From an uncultured Prevotellaceae bacterium (GTDB lineage Bacteria; Bacteroidota; Bacteroidia; Bacteroidales; Bacteroidaceae), in assembly GCA_900317305.1 (NCBI GenBank), contig ONGG01000023.1, forward strand, positions 1 to 45,177: DNA of 45,177 bases, given 5' to 3'. This document shows positions 23,751 to 33,700 of this stretch, piece by piece. Under the pieces are notes generated by a model. The model had not been told where the DNA came from. It saw nothing but the letters and a program-made list of their open reading frames with translations, and ran no database searches. How positions within the stretch are numbered: the first letter of the stretch is position 1; each line of letters opens with the position of its first letter. The translations under genes were made by a program, and so were the position numbers.

Positions 23751-26700
23751 TCACCAAGCATTCCATGCCCTCAGGCTGCTGGAGTTGGGCACGGTATTGT
23801 CGTGCATGCTGACCGTAGCGGGGCCGGTGTCGCCCTGACTGGTGTAATACTTCAGGTAGATGGCGCGGATGACGGAGTTGAGTGCGGTGAACGTGTTGCC
23901 CGCCATCTCTATCTCGTTGCCACGGAATGAGAAGAGCACCTCCTGGCTCACCGACTCGAAGAGCGAGAAGCCCTCGGAGATGATGTTGTCGGCACGGAAC
24001 TCGTTGTTCGTGACGACGGCCTCCTCTGCCCAGAGGTGTGACCCCGTGGAGCCGCCGCCGATGGAGTTGGCCTCGACGATGTTCCCGTCGAAGAGGAACT
24101 GCTGTCCGATGATGTTGAACGTCGATGCCCAGTTGAGCACCACGGCCACGAACTTCTGTGCGTCGAGTGCGTTGTCGGCATTGATCTCCGGCGTGTAGTC
24201 GTTGCCGTCGGCCACGTAGCTGCTTGCCCGGTCGGCCCACCACTGCATCGGTTTCGCATCGGTGTTGAAGGTGTTGTCCTTGTAGTAGCGAAGGATGTCC
24301 ATGTGCCCGTTGTTGTACTCCGCAGGCACGCAGCTCCCCTTCGACTTCAGGCAGCACACGTCCAGCCGGTAGGTGTCGAACCGCATGATGTTGGTGACGG
24401 TGTTGTTGCAGAAGTACACCTGCGTGGCGTTGAAATACGCCTCGTATGTCCATGCGTGGTATTTCTTGGTGGTACCCGAGGAGTTGATGTACTCCGAGTG
24501 CCCCGACACGAAATCACGGATGGTGTTGTGCAGCATGTATACCGATGCCGTCTCGGCCAGCAGTCCGCAGTAGTAGCCGCCCGACTTCCTGTTGCGCTGT
24601 ATGCCCTGCCTTCCCTGGAAGGTGTTTCCGGCCACGAACATCGGGCAGCTCATATAGGCCATGTAGCCCACGTACGTGCCGCTGTTCACGCCGATGCTCA
24701 TGCCGGCGCCCTTGATGCCCGTGAAGGTGTTGTTGGTGATGCGCCACGACTTCACCACACGCAGGCCGCTGCTCTGCATGAACAGGTGGCCTTCTGCCTG
24801 GCAGGAGTCAACGTTGATGTGGTTGATGCAGTTGTCGTCGGTGGCATATCCGTTGCCGTCGAGCGGACTCAGGTTCACGTTGCTGCCGAACTGGAAGTAG
24901 TTGGCCCCTGACGAAGCCGAGGTGAACACGCATCCCTTCACGTCGAGCTGCTCCACGCCCGGTGTGGTGTCGATGTAGAACATCGCGTCGCTGTGTGTGG
25001 ACGTGCTGCTGAATCTCGCCTTGTTGAGCGTGAGCGAGTGCTGGGTGTAGAAGAGCGATCCGTCGGTGACGAGTCCGCCCACGGCCTCCCCGTTCACCTC
25101 TCCGTCGATGGTGAAGTCCTTCTCCAGCTTGACCGCCGAGCCGCTTGCGTAGTTGTAGTGGTTGTTCTTCGTGATGCGGGCGTAGTACACCTTGTCGAGT
25201 TTCAGCCCCACGCAGGGATTGTCGGCCGAGGCGAGTGTCTTCAGGATTTGGGTGTTGGCGTCCATGATGGCGTTGGTAGTGCCCTCCTGCAGTCCTGCTT
25301 CAGCCGCCGTGGTGAGCGACTGCCCCTGTCCGATGAGTGAAGGCAGCGAGAGCGCCCCGCGCACGTCGGCCACGGTGATGTCCTCGGGGTCTTTGTTGAT
25401 GGTGATGACACCCTTGTTGCCCACCGTCGGGTCGAAAGGAGTGACAGTCGGCGTGGGGCCTGGCGACGGGTCGTCGGGCTCCAGCGCCTCCACCCTTGCC
25501 GTGAGCGCCTGCAGTTGCGTAAACAGTCGTTCGATGAGCGTATAATTTGTAGCCGCCCTATCAGCCACCTCCTTGTTGGTGAGTTCCACCAGCATGATGT
25601 TGTCCTCATCCCACACATACCACTGGGCAGTCTCCATTCTCCTATAGAGGGCGTTCGCCTCGAAGTCGGTGTCCTCGAAGTCAAGGTGTGCGCCGGTGTT
25701 GGTGCAGACCTTCAGTTCGTCCTCATCATCGTTGTACCACAGGTCGCCCAACTGCCATTCGGTGGATGCCTGCGGATTGTCGCCCCATACACGGACCGAG
25801 AATCGTTGCCGCGCCAATTGGTTCTCTATCGTCTGCATGCTGCCACGTAGTCCGCCAATGGCCGATGAGGTGGCACTGTTGGATATCGCGTTTGGCGACG
25901 CTGGGTCCAACTCGTTGTCGACGACCATCTGTCCCCCGGCATCGATGACGATGTTGCCCTCACCTATCAGACTCTGACCGTTGATGGTTTTCAAGTTGGT
26001 GAGGGTACTGAGATCCACCAGCCGGTTGCCGTTCCAGCGAAGCAGGCGCTCACGGGTGCAGTCGACATAGAGCAGCGACGCATCGAACAGTTCTTCCTGC
26101 CAAAGGCCATTCTTGCAAACATATATGCAATTGTGCCATGTGGAGTAGGCATAGGTGCCCTCGGTGGGCATGGCTGGCAGCAGATCGCCCCAATAGTGCA
26201 GGAAACGCAGTTCACGGAAGTGCAGCATTTCTCTCACCTGCCCGGCCAGTTTTTCTTCTGTCACCGCGCCATCGGCCATCTTGTCGGTGGTCACGCCACC
26301 ATCGGCCATCTTGGGAGTGGTCACCGCCCCGTCGGCCAGATTCTCGGTCTGAACGAAGGCGGTGCCGAGGATGGTTTGCGCCGTCCACTGACCGTCGTGG
26401 GTGCCATTGTGGTCGGTATCGGTGGAATGGTTCCACATCAGGGCACTCAGCACCCTTACCCTGATACCGCCGAAGGCCTCATAATAGCCAGGATCGGCAG
26501 CGAGATAAAACACATTGTAGTCGGAAGGCTGCACGGGATTGGTCATGCCGGGATGGGCCACACCGGCAAAGACATATCCCGCCTCCACGATACCGTCGAC
26601 AACCGTCTTTGCCGCGTTGTAGGCATCGAGTTGGAAGGAGTCGCCCAAGGCAATGTGCTCTGCCTGGCGTTGCCACTCACCCTCGGCGACACAATTCCAT

Positions 26701-27125
26701 AGTGCAGGTTGGGCAGTGGCTCCCACCAAGGCCCAATCGCCACGATGAGGCGAGGGACAGGCGGTGGCCAGTGCCTCGTAGAAGTCGAACAGTCCCCGGT
26801 CGCGCCCACGCAGATGCCGGCAGATGAGTTCACCCTCCACCTTCAGGTTGCCGTTCACCACAGCATGTTGCATGACTTTGAGTCGACCACCTATGCTGAC
26901 ATCGTTGGTGACGGCCAGGTCGCCCTCTTGATGGAGCAGTCTGTAACTGTCGGTATGTTCATAGACATCGGCTCTCCAGTTGCCCTGCGCCTCGTCCCAG
27001 AAATAGACGGTGGCACCGACATGGAGGAATTCCCCGGGATTGCCACCCTCCGGGAATCGTTGCCAGACAGCAGCCAGACTGCCATAGCATCCCAAGTCGT
27101 AGATTCTTTTCCATTTGTTTCTCAT
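23751..27125 (-). CDS. Tail fibre/spike with beta-helix-like C-terminal half
   Basis: 1124 aa. The N-terminal part has short repeats typical of phage fibres ([17 protein letters not shown], then [16 protein letters not shown], near residues 280-315). A coiled-coil-like stretch ([19 protein letters not shown]) is followed by a Pro-rich linker ([17 protein letters not shown]). From about residue 620 to the end, short strand-turn units repeat ([56 protein letters not shown]), as in right-handed parallel beta helices of tailspikes and polysaccharide lyases. It probably binds or cuts a surface glycan. The ATG at 27125 is chosen because earlier in-frame sequence overlaps the 201-aa gene. Confidence 0.8.
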   Translation of the reverse strand: MRNKWKRIYDLGCYGSLAAVWQRFPEGGNPGEFLHVGATVYFWDEAQGNWRADVYEHTDSYRLLHQEGDLAVTNDVSIGGRLKVMQHAVVNGNLKVEGELICRHLRGRDRGLFDFYEALATACPSPHRGDWALVGATAQPALWNCVAEGEWQRQAEHIALGDSFQLDAYNAAKTVVDGIVEAGYVFAGVAHPGMTNPVQPSDYNVFYLAADPGYYEAFGGIRVRVLSALMWNHSTDTDHNGTHDGQWTAQTILGTAFVQTENLADGAVTTPKMADGGVTTDKMADGAVTEEKLAGQVREMLHFRELRFLHYWGDLLPAMPTEGTYAYSTWHNCIYVCKNGLWQEELFDASLLYVDCTRERLLRWNGNRLVDLSTLTNLKTINGQSLIGEGNIVIDAGGQMVVDNELDPASPNAISNSATSSAIGGLRGSMQTIENQLARQRFSVRVWGDNPQASTEWQLGDLWYNDDEDELKVCTNTGAHLDFEDTDFEANALYRRMETAQWYVWDEDNIMLVELTNKEVADRAATNYTLIERLFTQLQALTARVEALEPDDPSPGPTPTVTPFDPTVGNKGVITINKDPEDITVADVRGALSLPSLIGQGQSLTTAAEAGLQEGTTNAIMDANTQILKTLASADNPCVGLKLDKVYYARITKNNHYNYASGSAVKLEKDFTIDGEVNGEAVGGLVTDGSLFYTQHSLTLNKARFSSTSTHSDAMFYIDTTPGVEQLDVKGCVFTSASSGANYFQFGSNVNLSPLDGNGYATDDNCINHINVDSCQAEGHLFMQSSGLRVVKSWRITNNTFTGIKGAGMSIGVNSGTYVGYMAYMSCPMFVAGNTFQGRQGIQRNRKSGGYYCGLLAETASVYMLHNTIRDFVSGHSEYINSSGTTKKYHAWTYEAYFNATQVYFCNNTVTNIMRFDTYRLDVCCLKSKGSCVPAEYNNGHMDILRYYKDNTFNTDAKPMQWWADRASSYVADGNDYTPEINADNALDAQKFVAVVLNWASTFNIIGQQFLFDGNIVEANSIGGGSTGSHLWAEEAVVTNNEFRADNIISEGFSLFESVSQEVLFSFRGNEIEMAGNTFTALNSVIRAIYLKYYTSQGDTGPATVSMHDNTVPNSSSLRAWNAW

Positions 27126-27199
27126 GGTTTTTGGTTGATTGATTGTTGATTTGTTTTTCGCGTGATTGATGAAGAGTTGCACTGGGGGCCGATGCGATG

Positions 27200-27805
27200 C
27201 TACTGAATGCCCGGCGACTGGAAGCACTGACCTACCAAGAGGGCGATGCGCTGGATGATGTCGTGATAGAGCAGCGGTGGAAGGAGGATGGCTCCTTGCT
27301 GGATGCGGGGCACAGGCTGGTAGAGCGCCTTCGCCAAGGTGACGCCAGGACCGGCCATCGAACTGTAGAGTTCGGCTGCCCATCCCATGGGAGTGGAGAC
27401 GATGGCCGCCACCGGTCGCTGTGGATTGCCCCTGATGCCAGGAAAGCGGCTCGACTGCCACTGGTATTCGTCGTCGTGGGCAGTGATGATTTTCGCGTCG
27501 CGCTGCCAGTCGCTCATGCGGATGGCAATGAGCCGGAGAAAATCGTCGGGCAGGAGGAGCAGCCCCATTCCCACCCCTGGGGCGTCGTTCCATGCCACCC
27601 CGCCCGTAATCGGAATGCCCGTATGCAGTTTCCACACCGGCGCCTCCTCGATGACCTGCCTTGCCCCCCACTCCACCTGCGCAAGAATCATCTTGTCGAT
27701 GGTGAGTGAGGGCGGGTCGGCCTGACAGATGAGTGGTTGGTCTTCGGCATCAAGGTCGAGTTGTATCCGCACATCGCGCAGGATGTCTTTTACGAGGTAT
27801 CTCAT
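27200..27805 (-). CDS. Probable head-tail connector protein
   Basis: 201 aa. Begins [20 protein letters not shown], with a helical array and a central [14 protein letters not shown] segment. The plan (short helices, [16 protein letters not shown]) resembles gp4/tail-tubular-A type adaptor proteins of short-tailed phages, from memory. The start overlaps the stop of the 64-aa gene by 4 nt. Its place after the capsid genes and before the fibre gene supports a neck role. Confidence 0.6.
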   Translation of the reverse strand: MRYLVKDILRDVRIQLDLDAEDQPLICQADPPSLTIDKMILAQVEWGARQVIEEAPVWKLHTGIPITGGVAWNDAPGVGMGLLLLPDDFLRLIAIRMSDWQRDAKIITAHDDEYQWQSSRFPGIRGNPQRPVAAIVSTPMGWAAELYSSMAGPGVTLAKALYQPVPRIQQGAILLPPLLYHDIIQRIALLVGQCFQSPGIQ

Positions 27806-27996
27806 GAGTCGGTGTAGATGACATAAGTGGTGTCAGGATCGGGATGGGCTGGCAACTGCTCGACGAAAACCAGCCTTTCGGTATTTGCCACGTTGGCCTC
27901 GAGTGTCTCGACCCGCTGCTCCAGGTCGGCCGTTCGCCCCATTCCTCTGAAGAGGAATGGGGTGCGGCGCTCCTTATGGTCTTTCCATGTAGTCAT
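27802..27996 (-). CDS. Small coiled-coil phage protein
   Basis: 64 aa, starting MTTWKDHKERRTPFLFRG, with a heptad-like middle (ADLEQRVETLEANVANTERL). It overlaps the upstream 141-aa gene by 23 nt and the downstream 201-aa gene by 4 nt, which supports it as a translated gene. Function unknown; likely a small structural or assembly factor. Confidence 0.65.
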   Translation of the reverse strand: MTTWKDHKERRTPFLFRGMGRTADLEQRVETLEANVANTERLVFVEQLPAHPDPDTTYVIYTDS

Positions 27997-28399
27997 GCTG
28001 CGGTTGGATTGAGGGGTTGTCGATGGTCAGTATCTTGCCGTGGTCGAGTGCCACGGCCTCTATCTGCGCACGGGTGCGCAACAGTGTTCTGGAGATGCCA
28101 TACTCGGCGGCCACCCACTCCTTGGCATCGGCCAGTGAACCGAAAGAGATGGGCTGTGGGTGGTTGGAGGACCTGTCGGCATCGTTCGGCGAGGGCTTGT
28201 CTTCGGCAGGAGTCTGGGGAGCCGCTAATACCAAACGGCCATAGAACCGGTGTCGCTCGATGGCTTCCTGCAAGCGGACATCCGAGGTGGTGAAATAGCT
28301 GCCACCAAGGGTGAGCGGCACGAATCCCACATGCACCCAAGCATCGCCGACGCGCACGTTGAAACTCACCTCGGTTTTTGACGTGTAGGTTTTTGTCAT
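27974..28399 (-). CDS. Probable capsid-associated/decoration protein
   Basis: 141 aa. The N-terminal half is beta-rich (KTEVSFNVRVGDAWVHVGFVPL, then FTTSDVRLQEAIERH). A low-complexity linker is followed by a helical C-terminal module (FGSLADAKEWVAAEYGISRT, then LRTRAQIEAVALDHG), like small LEM/HeH-type modules. It comes 36 nt after the capsid gene. Pattern and place fit a head-completion or decoration protein; not certain. Confidence 0.6.
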   Translation of the reverse strand: MTKTYTSKTEVSFNVRVGDAWVHVGFVPLTLGGSYFTTSDVRLQEAIERHRFYGRLVLAAPQTPAEDKPSPNDADRSSNHPQPISFGSLADAKEWVAAEYGISRTLLRTRAQIEAVALDHGKILTIDNPSIQPQHDYMERP

Positions 28400-28435
28400 G
28401 GTGATGGTTGTTAATGTATGCGCAGTCGATGAGCA

Positions 28436-29902
28436 TCACTCCTGTGCCAGGCGCAGACGGGCGTGGGCCTTGGCGTAGCGCAGGTAGAGGCAACTGATTT
28501 CCTGGAGCACCACGGCGTCGGTGTTGCGCACGCCGGCCTTCTTCAGGTCGAGGATGTTGCGGCTCCAACTCAGATGGGTCTTCTTCGTCAGGAACTCGGG
28601 GTCGAGGGCGAAAGCGCAGTCGGCCATGCCATTCAGGTCGAAGAGTTCATGATGGATGGCAAGGATCTCGCCGAAGTCGGTCTCCCAACTCTTGAACTTC
28701 AGGTTCCATACCTCCACGGTGTCCTTGAGGCGGAACTTGTCGCTGTCGATTTTGGAGAGCGCCGAGAGGAAGTCGGAGCCACAGAACATCACCTTGCGCT
28801 TGTTGCCGATGCCGGTACCCACGAAGAGGTCGCGCGAGATGTCAACGAGGTCCTCGTCGGTGATCACGGTGGCATTCTTTGTCGCATTCCATGTGCCCAC
28901 CTCGATGTCCTTTCCGGCCTGCCACCAGATGCCCTTGGTGAACCACTGCGACATGCCGTCCTTCACCGAATGGTTCACCACGTTCATGTCGCCAAACAGA
29001 TAGCTGTTCTCCATTGCCAGACGCATGTCGTAGATGCTGTCTTCCTCCAGGTCGCTGAAGCCCCAGTTCACTTCCTTGGCGGCAATCTTGTCGAGGGTCG
29101 ACTGCTCAATCTGGGCCATGAAGTTCTGGCAGTACTGCAGTTCAGAGGTGGGGATGTTGTTGAAACGGCCGGTCTGCACGTCGAGTTCGCCGCACGACTT
29201 GCCCATGCGGATGAGCACGGTGCCATTGGCGATGGCGGGCACGCCGATATTCTGTCCGTTGACCTCCGTTCCGTTCACGGCGAAGACGATGGGCTGTCCG
29301 TCGGAAGTCTTGCCGCAGACGCAGAGCTCCAGGTCGGGCGTACGGGCATCATTGGTGTCATAGGCCACTCCTTTGTGGTTGTTGATGGCCTTGACACCCA
29401 CCACGCGGATGGTGTCGTCGAGGGTGAACATGTCGGGGTCGGCCACGCGGATGGCCGTGGAGACACCATTGCTGGCAGCGACGGCAGCGGTGAGCGTGGT
29501 CTTCACGGGACGGGTGCCCACGCTGTAGTACTTCACCTCGAACGACCTGGCGTGCTGACTGTGGGCATAGCGCGAGATCTGGTCGATGGGGGTGGCCATC
29601 GGACGGATGCGGGTGATGCGCTCGTCGATGTCTTTCTGATACATCTCGGCGTCGGCATCGGCACGGGCCTGGGTCTCGGTGAGAATGCCGGCGGGGTTGT
29701 TGGGATACTGGGCAGCCGCACCTGCAGTGGTGTGGTGTTCGGTGGTGCCCTTGTACTGCTCTTCACCGCCCTGCGTCTTGCCTGCCTCGGGCAATGGTGT
29801 GGCCGCAGCCATCAGCATGCCGGCATCAGCGCCTGCGGCGATGGCGGCCAGTTGGAAAATAGTCTCTGTGAGACGACCTACTGAAAACTTGTTTTTTCTC
29901 AT
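28436..29902 (-). CDS. Probable major capsid protein (HK97-fold, SU10/DUF5309-like)
   Basis: 488 aa. After an Ala-rich N-terminal stretch, the core contains RSFEVKYYSVGTRPVKTTLT, then SELQYCQNFMAQIEQSTLDK, DMRLAMENSYLFGDMN and VMFCGSDFLSALSKID, and a region near the end reading LSWSRNILDLKKAGVRNTDA. The order (beta start, QxF segment, ENSYLFG helix, late beta block) matches what I know of SU10-type capsid proteins. The ATG at 29902 is preferred to a Met at 29956. It has its own TAnnTTTG box and follows a terminator, so no portal or terminase is co-transcribed with it. Confidence 0.72.
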   Translation of the reverse strand: MRKNKFSVGRLTETIFQLAAIAAGADAGMLMAAATPLPEAGKTQGGEEQYKGTTEHHTTAGAAAQYPNNPAGILTETQARADADAEMYQKDIDERITRIRPMATPIDQISRYAHSQHARSFEVKYYSVGTRPVKTTLTAAVAASNGVSTAIRVADPDMFTLDDTIRVVGVKAINNHKGVAYDTNDARTPDLELCVCGKTSDGQPIVFAVNGTEVNGQNIGVPAIANGTVLIRMGKSCGELDVQTGRFNNIPTSELQYCQNFMAQIEQSTLDKIAAKEVNWGFSDLEEDSIYDMRLAMENSYLFGDMNVVNHSVKDGMSQWFTKGIWWQAGKDIEVGTWNATKNATVITDEDLVDISRDLFVGTGIGNKRKVMFCGSDFLSALSKIDSDKFRLKDTVEVWNLKFKSWETDFGEILAIHHELFDLNGMADCAFALDPEFLTKKTHLSWSRNILDLKKAGVRNTDAVVLQEISCLYLRYAKAHARLRLAQE

Positions 29903-29944
29903 GTTTTTGGATGTTTTAAAAAAAGTATTATCCTGTTGACGGTG

Positions 29945-29952
29945 CAAAAATA
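29945..29952 (-). promoter_or_regulatory. Promoter -7 box of the leftward phage block
   Basis: Minus-strand TATTTTTG at 29952-29945, 43 nt before the capsid ATG. The -33 position holds CTG rather than TTG, so it is a weaker or regulated promoter. Confidence 0.5.
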
Positions 29953-29998
29953 ACATCCGAGAAAAAAGAATTCAGGGCATTTTCGTATGGACAAAAAA

Positions 29999-30036
29999 AT
30001 CTCCCGCCTTCTTCTGGAGCGAGGAAGGCGGGAGAT
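29999..30036 (-). terminator. Terminator after the dockerin-type gene
   Basis: ATCTCCCGCCTTC (29999-30011) pairs perfectly with GAAGGCGGGAGAT (30024-30036). On the minus strand the stem is followed by seven T. It separates the surface-protein genes from the phage capsid promoter. Confidence 0.88.
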
Positions 30037-30070
30037 GGAAAGGTATTGAGGTTGGAAACCTCAAAAAGAA

Positions 30071-30721
30071 TTATTTACCAAGGATGATGTTGATGATACT
30101 TGTCACATCAGACATATTGATGAATCCATCTTCGTTGACATCGGCATTAGCGAACACAAAGGGTGATGGATTTTTTCCGAGTACATATTCTATAATAGTC
30201 GTAACATCCGACATATTAATAAACCCATCATCGTTAGCATCGCCCAGCAGTGCGGCTGCACTCTTCTCAATCGTCACCACGAACGAAGAGTCGGCAGGAC
30301 GCACATATAGGCGGCCAGTGGTGATGAATTCAACTTTTTCGATGATGCCATTGTATGTACCAGGACGTATTTTGTCATCGGCTTTGAATGTGAGTTCGAG
30401 CAGAGCCCCTGAGGTGCCAGTGATGGCACCCAGGTTTGCGTCAAGACCACAGATTCTGTAGACATTATCATCGGGCTGGCCCACAGTGATTTCGCCAGCA
30501 TACCTATTGGTAGCCTTAGCTTCGACCAATGTGAGTCCTTCAGGCAACCTCAGGTCAATGCTGAAAGCCGTAAGGTCGGAACGTGTGTTGGTGAAGTCAA
30601 GCGTCACCATGATGGTCTCGCCTTGAGTGACAGTGAAATCATTGATTTTCACGCTCTCAGCCTTCGACGTATAGGCAAGGCTCATGAGAGCCATGACCAG
30701 GAATATAATTTTCTTTCTCAT
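30071..30721 (-). CDS. Secreted cohesin-like protein with dockerin repeats
   Basis: 216 aa. A signal peptide (MRKKIIFLVMALMSLAYTSKA) is followed by a cohesin-like beta sandwich (residues about 25-150: VTQGETIMVTLDFTN, FSIDLRLPEGL, GALLELTFKA). Two dockerin type-I calcium loops come next (GDANDDGFINMSDVTTIIEYV; ADVNEDGFINMSDVTSIINII). Having both halves of a cohesin/dockerin pair in one polypeptide is notable. The ATG at 30721 starts the signal peptide; an upstream Met at 30733 is 4 residues earlier. Lies just after the giant LRR gene, followed by a strong terminator. Probably exported to the surface or medium. Confidence 0.85.
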   Translation of the reverse strand: MRKKIIFLVMALMSLAYTSKAESVKINDFTVTQGETIMVTLDFTNTRSDLTAFSIDLRLPEGLTLVEAKATNRYAGEITVGQPDDNVYRICGLDANLGAITGTSGALLELTFKADDKIRPGTYNGIIEKVEFITTGRLYVRPADSSFVVTIEKSAAALLGDANDDGFINMSDVTTIIEYVLGKNPSPFVFANADVNEDGFINMSDVTSIINIILGK

Positions 30722-30736
30722 TGTTCGAAGCATTGA

Positions 30737-33700
30737 TTATTTGATAACTACTTTCTTGCCATTGAGGATATACACTCCCTTTGTTGGATGGTCTACGCGC
30801 ATGCCACTGAGCGAGTAGTAGACGCCATCCTCCATAGCGCCATTTGCTGTACCCATCGTCTCGGCGATGTCGGTAGGCAGGGCGGTGGTGATGTTGTCGA
30901 AGCGGTGCTCAACGCCATCAACGGTCACGAGCTTGATGTTCTCGACTATGATCTCATCGAGGTCGGGATTACCGGCCAGGATGTTGACCACCGAACCATC
31001 ATTGCCGGCAAAGGTCTTGTTGGCGATGGAGAGTGCAGCGAAGCGATAGGTGTTCTCACCAATCTTGTTGTAGAGCATCTGATGGTCCTTGAGACGGTCG
31101 GTAAGCTTGGCCAACTCCACCTCGGAAGCCTCAGGAAGAACAAGGTCGAACTGGAAGGCGGTATAGGGCAGCTCGCTGCTGACGCAGAGCGAGAGCACGT
31201 TGTTGATGTCCTTGGTAAGAGTCACGGCCTCGTCGTCCATTCCAGGAGCGGCATTGACATGCGGGATGTTGGGAGCTGCCCCACCATCGGCAATCTTGTT
31301 TACGAGAATCACGGCATCGTTCACGCCCACTTCCTCGTTGTTGTCGAAGTCAGCAAGATACTGGTCGAAGACATCTGCAGGCTTACCAACGACGAACTTG
31401 AGGATATCGACGGCATCGAGCATGTCGGCCCGTCCATCACCATTCACATCGCAGTTGGGATATTCCAGAATCTTTGCAAACGAGCCCCAGTTGCCCGATG
31501 CGGCATCTTCGGGTACACACGAAGCGTAGGAATCGTAAGAGCCGGCGGGCACATAGAGGCGTGTACCAGAGAAATTGAAGTCGTAGAACACGTCATTCTC
31601 CACATTGAGTGCGGGATTCCATGCCACCTTGATGGCCTTGAGCGAAGTACAGGCATTGAATGCGTACTTCTGAAGGTTCTTGACCGAAGCAGGGATATTG
31701 ATGAACTTCAGCGACGAACACTTGCCGAAAGCACCCTCTTCGATATTCAGGAGTGTATTGGGCAGCTTGACAGCAGTGAGGCCTGCAGCACCCGAGAAGG
31801 CGTAGGAGAAAATGGTCTTCACCATCGAGGGAATCTCATAATCACCCTTCTTGCCTGCGGGATAGATGTAGAGCGTGTTCTTGGCTGTGTTGAACAGCAC
31901 GCCATCCTCTGCCACATAAGTAGTATTGCCCAGAGCAACAGAGACGCTGGTAAGCGAAGAACAATTGGCGAGGATACCCTTGCCAATTTGGGTTGTGGCT
32001 ACCGGTATCTGGAAAGAGGTGAGGCTGGTGCAACCAGAGAAGGCTCCATTCTGAATGTTCTTGATGGTCTTCGGCAACTCAACAGCCTTGAGAGCGGTAC
32101 AGCCAGCAAACGCATTGGCAGGAATACCAACCAGTCCGGTGAAGTATTTCAGTTCCCTGAACGACGTGATGGGCTTTCCTTCGAACAAGTTGCCCAGGCT
32201 ATAAGCCTGTTTGGCCTCGTTCACGGTGAGCTCTTTATCGTTGTCAGTATCCCAATTCTCCACGCAAATGGCCTTGACGGTAGCGTCGGCGAATTCGATG
32301 ACGGAGGTATCGTCGAGATACTCATCGATACGGAAGTTCTTCCATACATCAGCGGCCTTGTAGTCGCTGATTGTGCCCTTAGGCACGCTGAGCGAGACAT
32401 TCTTCACATCGACACCCGAGAAGGTATTGGCAGGCACGGTAAGTGGTGTATGCCATGCCACGATGACGGAGTCGAGCGCCTCGCAAGCGCGGAACGCATT
32501 GGCACCAATGCTGGTGATGCCCTCGTGGAGCGAGAGAATCACGAGTTCCTTGCTCATGGTGAAGGCATCCTCGCCGATCTCAGTGATATCCGTGCCGATG
32601 ACATATTCGGCACCGATGGTCTTGGCAGCGGGGAACTGCAGCAGAGCATTGCCGGCCTTGTTGTAGAGCACGCCATCGACAGAGGAGTAGTTGGCATTGT
32701 TGGCATCAACATTGATGGCAGTCAGTTTCGGACAACCCTTGAAGGCACCCGTTCCCACAGTCTGGATATTCTGCGAGATGGATACAGCCTGGAATCCACT
32801 GTTGTAAGCAAATGCGCTGTCGCCAATCTCGGTGAGGTTGGGCAGACGGTTGAAGGTTACCAGGGCAGTGCCTTGGAAAGCACTCTTTCCGAAACGTGTG
32901 ACGCCCTCGGGCATGGTGATGGCAGCCAACTGGGTGTCTTTGAACGCATTGTCGCCAATCTCGGTGAGAGCGGTGAAATACTGGAGTTCGTTGAACGAGG
33001 TGATGGGCTGACCGGTGTATACCGTGCCAAGGGTGGCCACGACAGAGGCCTCGTCATAGCTGATACGTCCGTCACCATCGGTATCCCATTTGGCCACGGC
33101 AAGTTTCTCTACGAGCGGATCTTCGAAAGCGATGATGGTGGCATCGTAGTCGGCCATGCTGCTCTCCTTGAAGATGGAGAAGAACTTCCAGCCCGGAGCA
33201 ACGATATACTTATCCTTTGTGCCCTTCGGCATGAAGAGGATGCCAGAGATCTGACCAGCGGAGAGTTCCTCGTAGTTGGAGAAAGTGTTGTCGTTGATGG
33301 AGAGCGGTGTGTTCCAAGCCACCTGGCATCTCACGGATGCAGGCATGCCGTTGAAAGCCTTCTCACCGATAGAGGTGACGTTGGCAGGAATGTCGATGCT
33401 CTGCATGTTGTAGCAGTCTTTGAAGGCACTGGCACCGATAGTGGTCACCTTGCTGCCTATCACGATAGACTTGAGACCTGTACAATCCTCGAAAGCGAAG
33501 TCGCCAATCTTGGTAATCTGGTTGAAGTTGAACGAGGTCATCTTCGAGACGCCACTGAATGCATAAGGATAGATCTCCTTGATGATTTCGTTGGCATTCA
33601 TGTCGCCAGCTTTCTTGCCAGCAGGATAAGCGATAACCACAGAATTGTCGGCATTGAAGAGGATGTCGCTGACAGCCTTGTAGTTGGTATTGCCTGCCTG

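Noticed and set aside
28463-29884. 473-aa plus-strand ORF over the capsid gene
   Set aside because: Antisense shadow; the minus-strand frame has capsid-like motifs and a proper start.
11852-29902. Complete active prophage
   Set aside because: No integrase, terminase, portal, replication genes or attachment-site repeats were found in the window, and gene arms are in opposed orientation.
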